In this document: one piece after another, positions 23,611 through 31,723 of the stretch
Numbering within the stretch: position 1 is the first letter of the stretch
How the letters are laid out: each line of letters begins with the position of its first letter
From: Candidatus Thermochlorobacteriaceae bacterium
GTDB lineage: Bacteria > Bacteroidota > Chlorobiia > Chlorobiales > Thermochlorobacteraceae
NCBI GenBank assembly: GCA_029263855.1
Contig: JAJUFC010000001.1
Location: forward strand, 372,001 to 436,000
Direction of reading: 5' to 3'
Length of the DNA stretch: 64,000 bases
Made by a program: the position numbers and the translations under genes
The notes under the pieces: model-generated
Told to the model about the DNA's origin: nothing
What the model saw: the letters and a program-made list of their open reading frames with translations, nothing else
The model's database searches: none

Positions 23611-26016
23611 CTATTTAACCAGCATCATTTTCTTTGTCTGCGTGAAGTTGCCCGCTTGCAAGCGATAGAAATACACGCCGCTTGCCAAACCGGTCGCATT
23701 AAAGGTGGCTTCTTGCTCCCCCGCCATTTGCCGACCGTTCACTAAGGTTGCCACCTCGCGCCCCATCACATCATAGACTTTCAAACTTACAAAGCCCGCC
23801 TCTTTCAATTCATAGTTGATGCGCGTCATTGGGTTGAAGGGGTTAGGGTAGTTTTGAGAAAGTTCATAGCGATAGACCTTTGGCGCGACCGACTCCGCCC
23901 GAACCGTTACCTCGTTTGGATAATCGTGAAGCGTTCCATTCAAATCAAAGGAGCGTAGGCGATATGTGTAGGTTGATCCTATTTGCACGCCATTGTCAAT
24001 AAAGGTGTATCTGGTTTCGTTAACCGTTGTTCCTTGACCTTGTAGCGACGAAATAGTTTGGTAAGAAGCAATGGGTTCGCCGTTGCGTAAGACGGCAAAG
24101 CCGGCGTTGTCGATTTCGGAAATCGTAAGCCAGTTCAGTTCAATGCCCGTTGAAACGGCTCTGCCCGTGAAAGCAGTGAGCGAAACAGGAAGCGGATTGT
24201 CAGCACCGCCCGCGCCGCCGATAGTAACTTCTCCGAAACCAACGAGACCCGATTGGGAAACTGTTGGATTGACAACCGTTCCGATATTGGCACTACCTGT
24301 CCCCGCATCAAGGCTTGACCAACTGCTTGAAGGGGCGCGCTTGGCAATGCGAAGTGTCGCGACATTCGTAACGCCGACGGTGTTTTCGCCTGAGAGCGAG
24401 AGCGTGTAAGTTCCCGGCGTTCCTGATGCGTCAATGCGCCAATAAAATGGTGCAACAACGCCGATTGTCTGTCCAACATAAGTCTGCGGCAAGCCCGCGT
24501 TGCCGGGCGGTGTGTTGAAAAATTGATAAGTAAGGTTGCCTGTGCTAGTGCCAGATGTGAAATGAACGGTCGCTGTACGGTTATTACTTCCTTCTAAAAA
24601 TGGAAATGTGTATGCAAAATCTCCGCTGAACGCACGCACGAGCGAGCCTGTTCCCGAGATGAATCCTGCTCCTGCTACTGCGCTCGGCATATTGTTAGCA
24701 ACGGTAATCGTGTTGCCGTTAAGGTCAGAAATAACCCCAGCGTTGAGCGTAAGTATGGCGTTGATTGTAACATCGCCAGTGAGTGCGCCGCTTGCGGTGA
24801 AGGTTACATTGTTGAATATGCCGGGCGTAATGTCCGACGTTGGTCCCGTGTAGTCAGGAATAGCCGAGACATCATTCAGCACCACAGAGGCATCAGATGA
24901 GGCAGTATTCGCTGTAACGATATCAGGGCGTCCGTCCAAATTCACATCGGCGACAAAGACATGCAAAGGCTGATTGCCAACGCTGATTTCGGTTGTTCCT
25001 GAAAAGTTACCCATGCCGTCTCCGAGCCGAATGGAAACTGAATTTGCACCTCTATTTGCGGTAATCAAGTCAGGCTTACCGTCTAAATTCACATCGGCGA
25101 CAAAAACGCTGCGAGTTGTTGTGCCAACGCTGACGGTGGTTGAGCCGCTAAATCCGCCCGCCCCGTCGCCAAGCCGCACCGATATCGAGTTCCCAGATTG
25201 ATTAGCGGTTACAAAATCCGGTTTGCCGTCTAAATTCATGTCGGCGACAAAAACGCTCACAGGATTTGTACCGACGCTGATGTTGGTCGTGCCGCTGAAC
25301 CCACCCAAACCGTCACCGAGTCGGATGGCGACATCACTGCTTGAAGCATTCGCTACAACTAAATCGGGCTTGCCGTCTAAATTCACATCGGTGATGAATG
25401 CGCGCTGAGGACTTGACCCTGTGCTGACATTGGTCGCAGTGCCAAAAGAACCAAGCGCAATTGATGTTGTATTTAATAACGCCGAAACCGTGTTGTCGGC
25501 TGAATTGGTTACCACAATATCCAATCTGCCATCATTATTGATATCACCGGTTGCAATACCTCTTGGGCTTGCACCAACAGCAATCGTTTGCTCCGTGCCA
25601 AAACTTCCAAGCCCATCGCCCAGCCGATACGAAATCGTGTTGCTCCCTTGATTCGCCGTGAGAATATCGGGCTTCCCATCAAGATTGATGTCTGAAACCG
25701 CCAATCCGTAAGATGGGTCAGTGCCCATACTGAAAGTGACCAAGGGGTTGTACGTTGCCACGCCATTGCTAACACGCACCGAAACGTTGTTGCTATTCAA
25801 GTTTGAAGTAAGAATATCGGGTTTGCCGTCAAGATTGATGTCTTGAATGACGATGCTTCGCGGAAGCGTGCCGCCGCCGCCTGCATTATAGTTTGTTGTC
25901 CCGCTGAACCCGCCTGCTCCATCGCCAACACGGTAAGAAACGGCTCCTGACCCTGCACTCGTAGCAATTAAATCCGGACGCCCGTCTAAATTAATATCTG
26001 CTACGGCTTTCCCGAT
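23611..26016 (-). pseudogene. 5'-truncated VCBS/FG-GAP repeat surface protein with T9SS sorting domain
   Basis: An 802-codon open frame encoding at least seven ~50-residue FG-GAP/VCBS repeats (VADVNLDGKPDLITANRGAN...SVSIRLGDGMGNFSGTTEISV), a beta-rich middle region, and a C-terminal type IX sorting domain (LSQNYPNPFNPMTRINYELK, ending KKMMLVK). The frame is closed upstream by TGA at 26019-26017, immediately followed by repeat sequence (KAVADINLDGRPDL). There is no ATG, no GTG, no ribosome site and no signal peptide; the first usable start is a TTG at 25800, inside the repeats. A T9SS cargo needs a signal peptide, so the 5' end has been lost. Its left border touches the truncated sensor at 26001. 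Confidence 0.8.
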
Positions 26017-27791
26017 TCAAGCCTGAGAATCCCGTGTCCTTTTGAGGCAATCCAAATCTCGCCGTTTGAGCGCAAGAGCAAGCCTGAAAGAAATTGTGCA
26101 GGTTTTTGTGTGCCTGCGGCATCGCGGTAGGTGGTAATGCGCTGAAGCAAGCGTCCGTTTGAGTCGAGGTGGAACAAGCCATCGTCGGCGGCAATCCAGC
26201 AGGTTTGGTCGGGGGCGAGCAGAATATCGTTAATCAGTCCGAGAGTTGCCTCGCCGAGTTGTCCAAATGGTTTCAATCTAAATGGTTTCAAGCTAAGTGA
26301 GTTCAACTGATTAGTTTCCATAACCCAAAGTCCTTCGCCGCCAATTAAAAAACGGTCGTCGCCGAGCGCTTTGATAACTTGGGTTCGAGCAAGTGCGTGA
26401 ATTTTTCTGAATTGGGCGTCGGTCGTGTCGGTGTTTGGGTCAATGAGATATACGCCATTTTTTTGTCCGTTGAATCCGGCAATGAGTTTGCCGTCGCGCC
26501 GCTCTGCGATTGCCCAACAGTTCATCAATTTTCCAGACTGATTGAAATGCGTGATTTTATTTCGGTTGAAATCCACGCGATTGAGTCCGCCGAATTGCGT
26601 GCAAACCCAAAGGTCGCCTTCGTTTGAGCGGTAAATGGAGCGAATGTAATTGTTAGAAAGCGAATTAGGTTTTAAGGGATAATGCCGAAGCAAAAAGAAC
26701 GGTTTGTGTAGAATCGGCAGTTGATTTACGCCGAAAGATTCAAAGCCGAACCAGATGCCTCCGTTGCGCGCTTCAAAGACGGCGGTTACGCGGCTGCCGC
26801 TCAATCCGAGTGGGTCGTTGGGGTCATAAACAAAATGAGCGAGCGAGTGTTCTTTGCCGTTCAATGGCGGCGAGAAACGAAACGCGCCGTTGCGTCGAGT
26901 ACCAATCCAAATCGTGCCAGAAGGCGATTGGGCGAGAAAGTTAATGCCTTCGGCAATTAACGCCGTTTTGGCGGGCGAATCTTTAAGCGCATCAAAGGGA
27001 AATTGGGCTTGAAAGGCGCGTGCTCCTTTGGTCGGAATCAGAATCAGGTTTTGGCTTTCGTCTTGAATCCAACCGCCAATCCATAAGTTTTCGTCGTTAT
27101 CCATCATCGCTGTATAAACGCTTGGCGCGTTGGCAGGCAGTATGGCTTTTGTTTCAACACACCGCCTCGACCAAGAAACCGTTTTAATTTCACCCGATTC
27201 AATGAGCAAAAAGTTTCCGCGCTTATCCGAAACATAAATCGGTTGAGCGTGCGATGACCCTTCGAGACGTAAAGAATCGCAATGCGCATATTCGCCTGAC
27301 GCCGATAGCTCCACCTTGAAAAGCGAATCGGAGCGAACCAAATAAAGAAACTCTTTTCCGCTTTGCTCAAACAAAGCAATGTAATCCGTCGCCGACCATT
27401 CAGGAATCAGTGTCAAAGAAAGCGACGACGAAACGCAATACCCTACATGGAGGCTTGTTCTAAAAAAAACTTTTCCGCCTTTGGAGGCAAGGAGTTGTAG
27501 GAAATCTTGGCTCGGCGTGTTCTTCTCGTTGATATTTTTTAGATGATAAGTTTTGAAAGTCTTGCCGTCGAATTGGCTCAAGCCATCATCGGTGCCAAAC
27601 CAAAGAAACCCGCGTGCGTCTTGCGCAATGGACAGAATCGTATTGTTAGCAAGTCCATCTTCCGAAGTGAATCGGATAAATTCTTGACTATATGACGGAT
27701 ATTGTGCTACTATAACAGGCGTAACCGCTGTCAAGAAGAGCAACAGAGAGCAAATACGGCGCACAAGCCTAAGAATGAGCAACAGTCTCAT
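26001..27791 (-). CDS. Truncated two-component-regulator propeller sensor (extracellular part only)
   Basis: A 596-residue exported protein: signal peptide (about 1-29), then a seven-bladed-type propeller of Reg_prop repeats (FIRFTSEDGLANNTILSIAQ, DARGFLWFGTDDGLSQFDGKTF near the start; WIAADDGLFHLDSNGRLLQR and EIWIASKGHGILRLESGKP at the end). In complete sensors this is followed by a Y_Y_Y domain, a transmembrane helix and a histidine kinase or other output domain; all are absent. The stop codon falls right where VCBS-repeat coding begins in another frame, so the 3' half appears to have been deleted. It may still be secreted, but signalling through it is unlikely. Confidence 0.78.
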   Translation of the reverse strand: MRLLLILRLVRRICSLLLFLTAVTPVIVAQYPSYSQEFIRFTSEDGLANNTILSIAQDARGFLWFGTDDGLSQFDGKTFKTYHLKNINEKNTPSQDFLQLLASKGGKVFFRTSLHVGYCVSSSLSLTLIPEWSATDYIALFEQSGKEFLYLVRSDSLFKVELSASGEYAHCDSLRLEGSSHAQPIYVSDKRGNFLLIESGEIKTVSWSRRCVETKAILPANAPSVYTAMMDNDENLWIGGWIQDESQNLILIPTKGARAFQAQFPFDALKDSPAKTALIAEGINFLAQSPSGTIWIGTRRNGAFRFSPPLNGKEHSLAHFVYDPNDPLGLSGSRVTAVFEARNGGIWFGFESFGVNQLPILHKPFFLLRHYPLKPNSLSNNYIRSIYRSNEGDLWVCTQFGGLNRVDFNRNKITHFNQSGKLMNCWAIAERRDGKLIAGFNGQKNGVYLIDPNTDTTDAQFRKIHALARTQVIKALGDDRFLIGGEGLWVMETNQLNSLSLKPFRLKPFGQLGEATLGLINDILLAPDQTCWIAADDGLFHLDSNGRLLQRITTYRDAAGTQKPAQFLSGLLLRSNGEIWIASKGHGILRLESGKP

Positions 27792-27905
27792 CTTCGTAAG
27801 TTGAGTTCATCTGATTTTGATTAGAAAAGGTTCAGGGCGAATATAAAACGGGTATATGTGTGCTTTCAACAGAGAGACCAAGTATTGCCGTTTTGAAAAA
27901 GCAAA

Positions 27906-27931
27906 ATGGATAATCTCGATGGATAATCTCG
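27906..27931 (+). repeat. 13-bp tandem duplication upstream of uvrB
   Basis: ATGGATAATCTCG occurs twice head to tail (27906-27918, 27919-27931) in the gap before uvrB. Confidence 0.8.
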
Positions 27932-28002
27932 AGATGAGCGAGCACGTTGCATAGAGAACTTGCGTTATCTTCCCAATCTTAATTCACTTTACCAAACTCA
28001 CG

Positions 28003-30054
28003 ATGCGACCGATTCACGACAAACCGTTTCAACTCGTTTCCGATTACAAGCCAATGGGCGACCAGCCCAAAGCCATCAAAGAACTCACCGAAGGCGTTTT
28101 GCGCGGCGATAAGCATCAAACCCTGCTCGGCGTTACGGGGTCGGGCAAAACGTTCACCATTTCAAACGTCATCGCCAACGTCGGAAAGCCAACGCTCGTC
28201 ATCTCGCACAACAAAACGCTCGCGGCGCAACTCTACGGCGAATTCAAACAATTCTTCCCGAACAACGCGGTCGAATACTTCATCAGTTACTACGACTTCT
28301 ATCAACCCGAAGCCTACATTCCCTCAAGCGATAAATACATCGCCAAAGATTTTCGCATCAACGATGAAATTGACCGCCTGCGACTTCGCGCCACATCGGC
28401 GTTACTTTCAGGGAGAAAGGATGTCATCATCGTGAGTTCTGTTTCGTGCATTTACGGATTGGGGTCGCCCGAAGAGTGGCTTTCGCAGGTCATACAGTTA
28501 AGAACAGGCGAGCGCAAAACGCGGCAGAAGTTACTTCACGAACTCATTCAAATTCACTACATGCGCAACGATGTGGAATTTACGCGCGGCAAATTTCGCG
28601 TGCGCGGCGATGTGGTCGATATTCACCCCGCTTACGAAGAATATGGCATTCGCGTGGAGTTCTTCGACAACGAAATCGATAAACTTTCCATCTTCGACGC
28701 AAAGACCGGCACCATTCTCGAGTTGGTGGATTATGTTACGATTTACCCCGCAAAGCAATTCGTTACGATGGAAGACAACCTTCACCGAGCGATGCGCGAC
28801 ATTCAAAAGGAACTCGTTTGGCGGCTCAACGCGCTACGCGACGAGGGCAAGTTCGTCGAAGCGCAACGCTTGGAAGAGCGCACGAAATATGACCTCGAAA
28901 TGATGCGCGAACTCGGTTACTGCTCCGGCATTGAAAACTATTCGCGTCATATTTCAGGACGCAAAGAGGGCGAGCGCCCGTATTGCCTGTTGGATTACTT
29001 CCCGAAAGATTTTCTCTTGGTGGTCGATGAATCGCACGTAACGATTCCGCAAATTCGCGCGATGTATTCTGGCGACCGCCAACGCAAGATGAACCTTGTG
29101 GAATATGGTTTCCGCTTGCCGTCGGCATTGGACAATCGCCCGCTCAAATACGAAGAATTCGAGGAGATGATTCCGCAAACGATTTACGTGAGCGCCACGC
29201 CCTCCGACTTTGAACTGCGGCAATCGGGCGGCGTGGTCGTCGAGCAAGTCATTCGACCAACGGGCTTGTTAGACCCTGAAATCGTCGTCCGACCCGTGAA
29301 AAATCAAATTGACGATTTGCTCGAAGAAATTCGCAAGCGCGTCGCGATTGGCGAAAAGATTTTAGTTCTCACGCTCACGAAACGAATGGCGGAAGATTTG
29401 CAAGATTACCTCGACAAAATCGGCGTTCGCTCGCAATACTTGCACTCCGAAGTCAAGTCGCTCGACCGTGTTCAAATTTTACGCGACCTGCGCATGAACG
29501 AATTTGATGTGCTCGTCGGTGTGAATTTGCTTCGCGAAGGCATCGACCTGCCCGAAGTCTCGCTCGTCGCCATCTTGGACGCGGACAAAGAAGGATTCTT
29601 GCGCGACAAAAAATCGCTCTTTCAAATTTCAGGCAGAGCGGCGCGCAACCAAAACGGTCTCGTGATTTTTTACGCCGATAAAATCACCGACTCCATGAAA
29701 GCCGTCATCGACGAAACCGCTCGCCGCCGCAAACTGCAAGACGAATACAACAAAGCCAACGGCATTACGCCGAAGACGATTCAGAAATCGATTGAGCAAA
29801 TCAAAACCACGACCAGCGTCGCCGATTCCGCGCAACGAACCCATCAACGCCGAATGGACATTCAGAGCGTCAACCCGCAAAACGTGCTTAACGAAGTGAT
29901 GCAAAAAATGACGAAGGAAGAAAAAATGGAAATGATTGCGCAGATGTATGCCGAAATGAGCGATGCGTCCGAAAAAATGGAATACGAAAAAGCCGCCTAC
30001 TTGCGCGATGAAATCAAGCGCTTGGAAGAATCCATCGGAATCAACGCGCAATGA
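28003..30054 (+). CDS. uvrB: Excinuclease ABC subunit B
   Basis: A complete 683-residue UvrB, the damage-verifying helicase-like subunit of nucleotide excision repair. Walker A is GVTGSGKT at residues 43-50. The beta-hairpin that clamps DNA is [20 protein letters not shown] near 95-115. Helicase motifs V and VI appear as [20 protein letters not shown] and QISGRAARN near 505-550, and the C-terminal UVR domain ([20 protein letters not shown]) closes the chain. All domains are intact. It is followed by rimO on the same strand after 144 bases; they may be separate transcripts. Its partner uvrC is in the same window. Confidence 0.98.
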   Translation: MRPIHDKPFQLVSDYKPMGDQPKAIKELTEGVLRGDKHQTLLGVTGSGKTFTISNVIANVGKPTLVISHNKTLAAQLYGEFKQFFPNNAVEYFISYYDFYQPEAYIPSSDKYIAKDFRINDEIDRLRLRATSALLSGRKDVIIVSSVSCIYGLGSPEEWLSQVIQLRTGERKTRQKLLHELIQIHYMRNDVEFTRGKFRVRGDVVDIHPAYEEYGIRVEFFDNEIDKLSIFDAKTGTILELVDYVTIYPAKQFVTMEDNLHRAMRDIQKELVWRLNALRDEGKFVEAQRLEERTKYDLEMMRELGYCSGIENYSRHISGRKEGERPYCLLDYFPKDFLLVVDESHVTIPQIRAMYSGDRQRKMNLVEYGFRLPSALDNRPLKYEEFEEMIPQTIYVSATPSDFELRQSGGVVVEQVIRPTGLLDPEIVVRPVKNQIDDLLEEIRKRVAIGEKILVLTLTKRMAEDLQDYLDKIGVRSQYLHSEVKSLDRVQILRDLRMNEFDVLVGVNLLREGIDLPEVSLVAILDADKEGFLRDKKSLFQISGRAARNQNGLVIFYADKITDSMKAVIDETARRRKLQDEYNKANGITPKTIQKSIEQIKTTTSVADSAQRTHQRRMDIQSVNPQNVLNEVMQKMTKEEKMEMIAQMYAEMSDASEKMEYEKAAYLRDEIKRLEESIGINAQ

Positions 30055-30198
30055 TGAACGCAAAGCGTTGAACGGAACTCGCCGTTCTATGCGAAGAAGA
30101 CGGAGCGAATGGCGCTCGCAATCGCGTCGCCAACCTTCTCCCTTCAACCTTCGCCCTCTTTTCGTATCTTTGCCGCCTTTGAAATTCACAACGCGATT

Positions 30199-31524
30199 AT
30201 GAAAACAAAATTGCCGAAACTTCACGTCCTCACGCTCGGCTGTTCGAAGAACGCCGTCGACTCTGAACTCTTGCTCGCGCAAGCCAAAGCCAACGATTTT
30301 CTCATCGTCGATGACGCAAGAAAAGCCGATATGCTCGTCGTGAACACGTGCGGATTTATCGAAGAAGCCAAGCAGGAATCCATCAACGCGATTTTGAGCG
30401 GCGCGAAACTGCGCAAGAAGGGCAAACTCGAAAAACTGCTCGTCATGGGTTGCCTTTCGGAGCGATACAAGCCCGACCTCGAAAAAGAAATCCCCGAAGT
30501 CGATGCCTACTTCGGCACGATAGGCTTGGACACAACCGTGCTCACGAACATTCTGCGCGAACTCGGCGGCGACTTCAAAACCGAACTGCTCGGCGAGCGC
30601 GCCCTCTCCACGCCAACGCATTACGCCTATATGAAAATCTCCGAAGGGTGCGATAACCCGTGTTCCTTCTGCGCCATTCCGCTGATGCGCGGCGGACACA
30701 AAAGCAAACCAATGGAAGACTTGATTCGCGAAGCCACTACGCTCCGCAACGGCGGCGCGAAAGAACTCGTGCTCATCGCGCAAGACCTCACCTATTACGG
30801 ATTAGACCTCTACGGCAAGCGAACTTTATCCGACCTGCTCAAACGCCTGTCTGACATTGGTTTCGAGTGGATTCGTTTGCTCTACGCTTACCCCGCGAAA
30901 TTTCCGATGGACATTCTCCCCGTGATTCGCGAGCGCGAAAACATCTGCAAGTATCTCGATATGCCGATTCAACACGTCAATACCGACGTGCTCAAATCGA
31001 TGCGACGCGGCGTTACGCGAAACGCATTGATAGACCTCATCAACGCCATTCGCGACGAAGTGCCGAACATTCGGCTTCGCACCACGCTCATTCTCGGCTA
31101 TCCGACCGAAACTGAAAAAGCGTTCAACGACGTGTTAGAGTTTATCGAAGAAGCGAAGTTCGACCGATTGGGCTGTTTCTCGTATTCCCACGAAGAAAAC
31201 ACGGCGGCGTTTGAACTCGAAGACGCAGTGCCGCTCGCAGAAAAAAAGCGTCGCGTAGCGGAGGTGATGAAACTGCAAGAAAAAATCTCGCTCGAAAAAA
31301 ATCGCGCGTTGATTGGCAAAGAACTGCGCGCATTGATTGATAGAATTGAAAACGGCGTGGCGATTGGACGCACCGAATTCGACGCGCCCGAAGTCGATAA
31401 CGAGTTCGTCATTCAATCGGCAGAAAGCGGATTTGACGTCCGCTCGCTGAAAGTTGGCGCGTTCTATACGGCAGAAGTAACGGATGCCGAAGCCTACGAT
31501 TTGTTTGGCATTTTGAAAGCGTAA
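30199..31524 (+). CDS. rimO: Ribosomal protein S12 methylthiotransferase RimO
   Basis: A 441-residue radical SAM enzyme that adds a methylthio group to the conserved Asp of ribosomal protein S12. I place the start at 30199 (MKTKLPKLHVLTLGCSKNAVDSE); an upstream in-frame start adds 30 unrelated residues. The N-terminal UPF0004 domain carries the auxiliary cluster cysteines C15, C51 and C85; the radical SAM cluster motif is C151-x3-C155-x2-C158 (SEGCDNPCSFCAIP). The phrase RGGHKSKP and the C-terminal TRAM domain (about 370-440) separate RimO from MiaB. Complete and presumably active. Confidence 0.95.
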   Translation: MKTKLPKLHVLTLGCSKNAVDSELLLAQAKANDFLIVDDARKADMLVVNTCGFIEEAKQESINAILSGAKLRKKGKLEKLLVMGCLSERYKPDLEKEIPEVDAYFGTIGLDTTVLTNILRELGGDFKTELLGERALSTPTHYAYMKISEGCDNPCSFCAIPLMRGGHKSKPMEDLIREATTLRNGGAKELVLIAQDLTYYGLDLYGKRTLSDLLKRLSDIGFEWIRLLYAYPAKFPMDILPVIRERENICKYLDMPIQHVNTDVLKSMRRGVTRNALIDLINAIRDEVPNIRLRTTLILGYPTETEKAFNDVLEFIEEAKFDRLGCFSYSHEENTAAFELEDAVPLAEKKRRVAEVMKLQEKISLEKNRALIGKELRALIDRIENGVAIGRTEFDAPEVDNEFVIQSAESGFDVRSLKVGAFYTAEVTDAEAYDLFGILKA

Positions 31525-31574
31525 AGATTCTGTTCGCGTATCGGCAAGCGCATCGTTATTAGGCGCGATAGCGT

Positions 31575-31582
31575 TAAATTTG
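31575..31582 (+). promoter_or_regulatory. Bacteroidota-type -7 promoter element before tRNA-Gly
   Basis: TAAATTTG fits TAnnTTTG exactly and ends 7 bases before the first base of the tRNA, the spacing expected of a -7 element feeding a tRNA start. The matching -33 box is weak. Confidence 0.5.
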
Positions 31583-31589
31583 GAAAAAT

Positions 31590-31662
31590 GCGGGCGTAGC
31601 TCAGCTGGCAGAGCGCAACTTTCCCAAAGTTGATGTCGCGGGTTCGAACCCCGTCGCCCGCT
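31590..31662 (+). tRNA. tRNA-Gly (anticodon CCC)
   Basis: A 73-base cloverleaf: acceptor GCGGGCG/CGCCCGC with discriminator T, D arm GCTC/GAGC, anticodon stem CAACT/AGTTG with loop TTCCCAA giving anticodon CCC, and T arm GCGGG/CCCGT with loop TTCGAAC. CCA is not encoded. It reads GGG glycine codons. It lies between rimO and the converging histidine kinase gene. No integrated element is attached to its 3' end. Confidence 0.96.
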
Positions 31663-31670
31663 CAACGAAA

Positions 31671-31708
31671 TCAAAAGCGGCTCTTTGCGTCAAAAGCGAC
31701 TCTTTGCG
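31671..31708 (+). repeat. 19-bp tandem duplication next to tRNA-Gly
   Basis: TCAAAAGCGGCTCTTTGCG (31671-31689) is repeated at 31690-31708 with one change (GGC to GAC). The second copy also supplies the left arm of the hairpin at 31691-31719. Confidence 0.8.
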
Positions 31709-31719
31709 GGTCGCTTTTG
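31691..31719. terminator. Hairpin between tRNA-Gly and the converging histidine kinase gene
   Basis: CAAAAGCGAC at 31691-31700 pairs perfectly with GTCGCTTTTG at 31710-31719 around a 9-base loop. It lies just past the tRNA and 5 bases from the kinase stop, so it could stop transcripts from both sides. It lacks a long U tract. Confidence 0.5.
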
Positions 31720-31723
31720 GCGT

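Noticed and set aside
26001-26019. TGA/TAG stops at the sensor/VCBS boundary as recoded codons (selenocysteine, readthrough)
   Set aside because: Two different stops in two frames, no SECIS-like hairpin sought or evident, and both partner genes lack essential parts, so a deletion explains it better.
30057-30087. Two small hairpins after uvrB as a terminator
   Set aside because: AACGC-AAA-GCGTT and GAACGG-6-CCGTTC are short and not followed by a T tract.
29629-30783. 384-codon minus-strand frame across the uvrB/rimO boundary
   Set aside because: It overlaps two highly conserved genes; its Phe/Arg/His-rich composition is typical of an antisense shadow.
31590-31720. tRNA-Gly as an attachment site of an integrated element
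   Set aside because: No integrase gene is nearby and no second copy of the tRNA 3' end is seen; the neighbouring repeat is a local tandem duplication.
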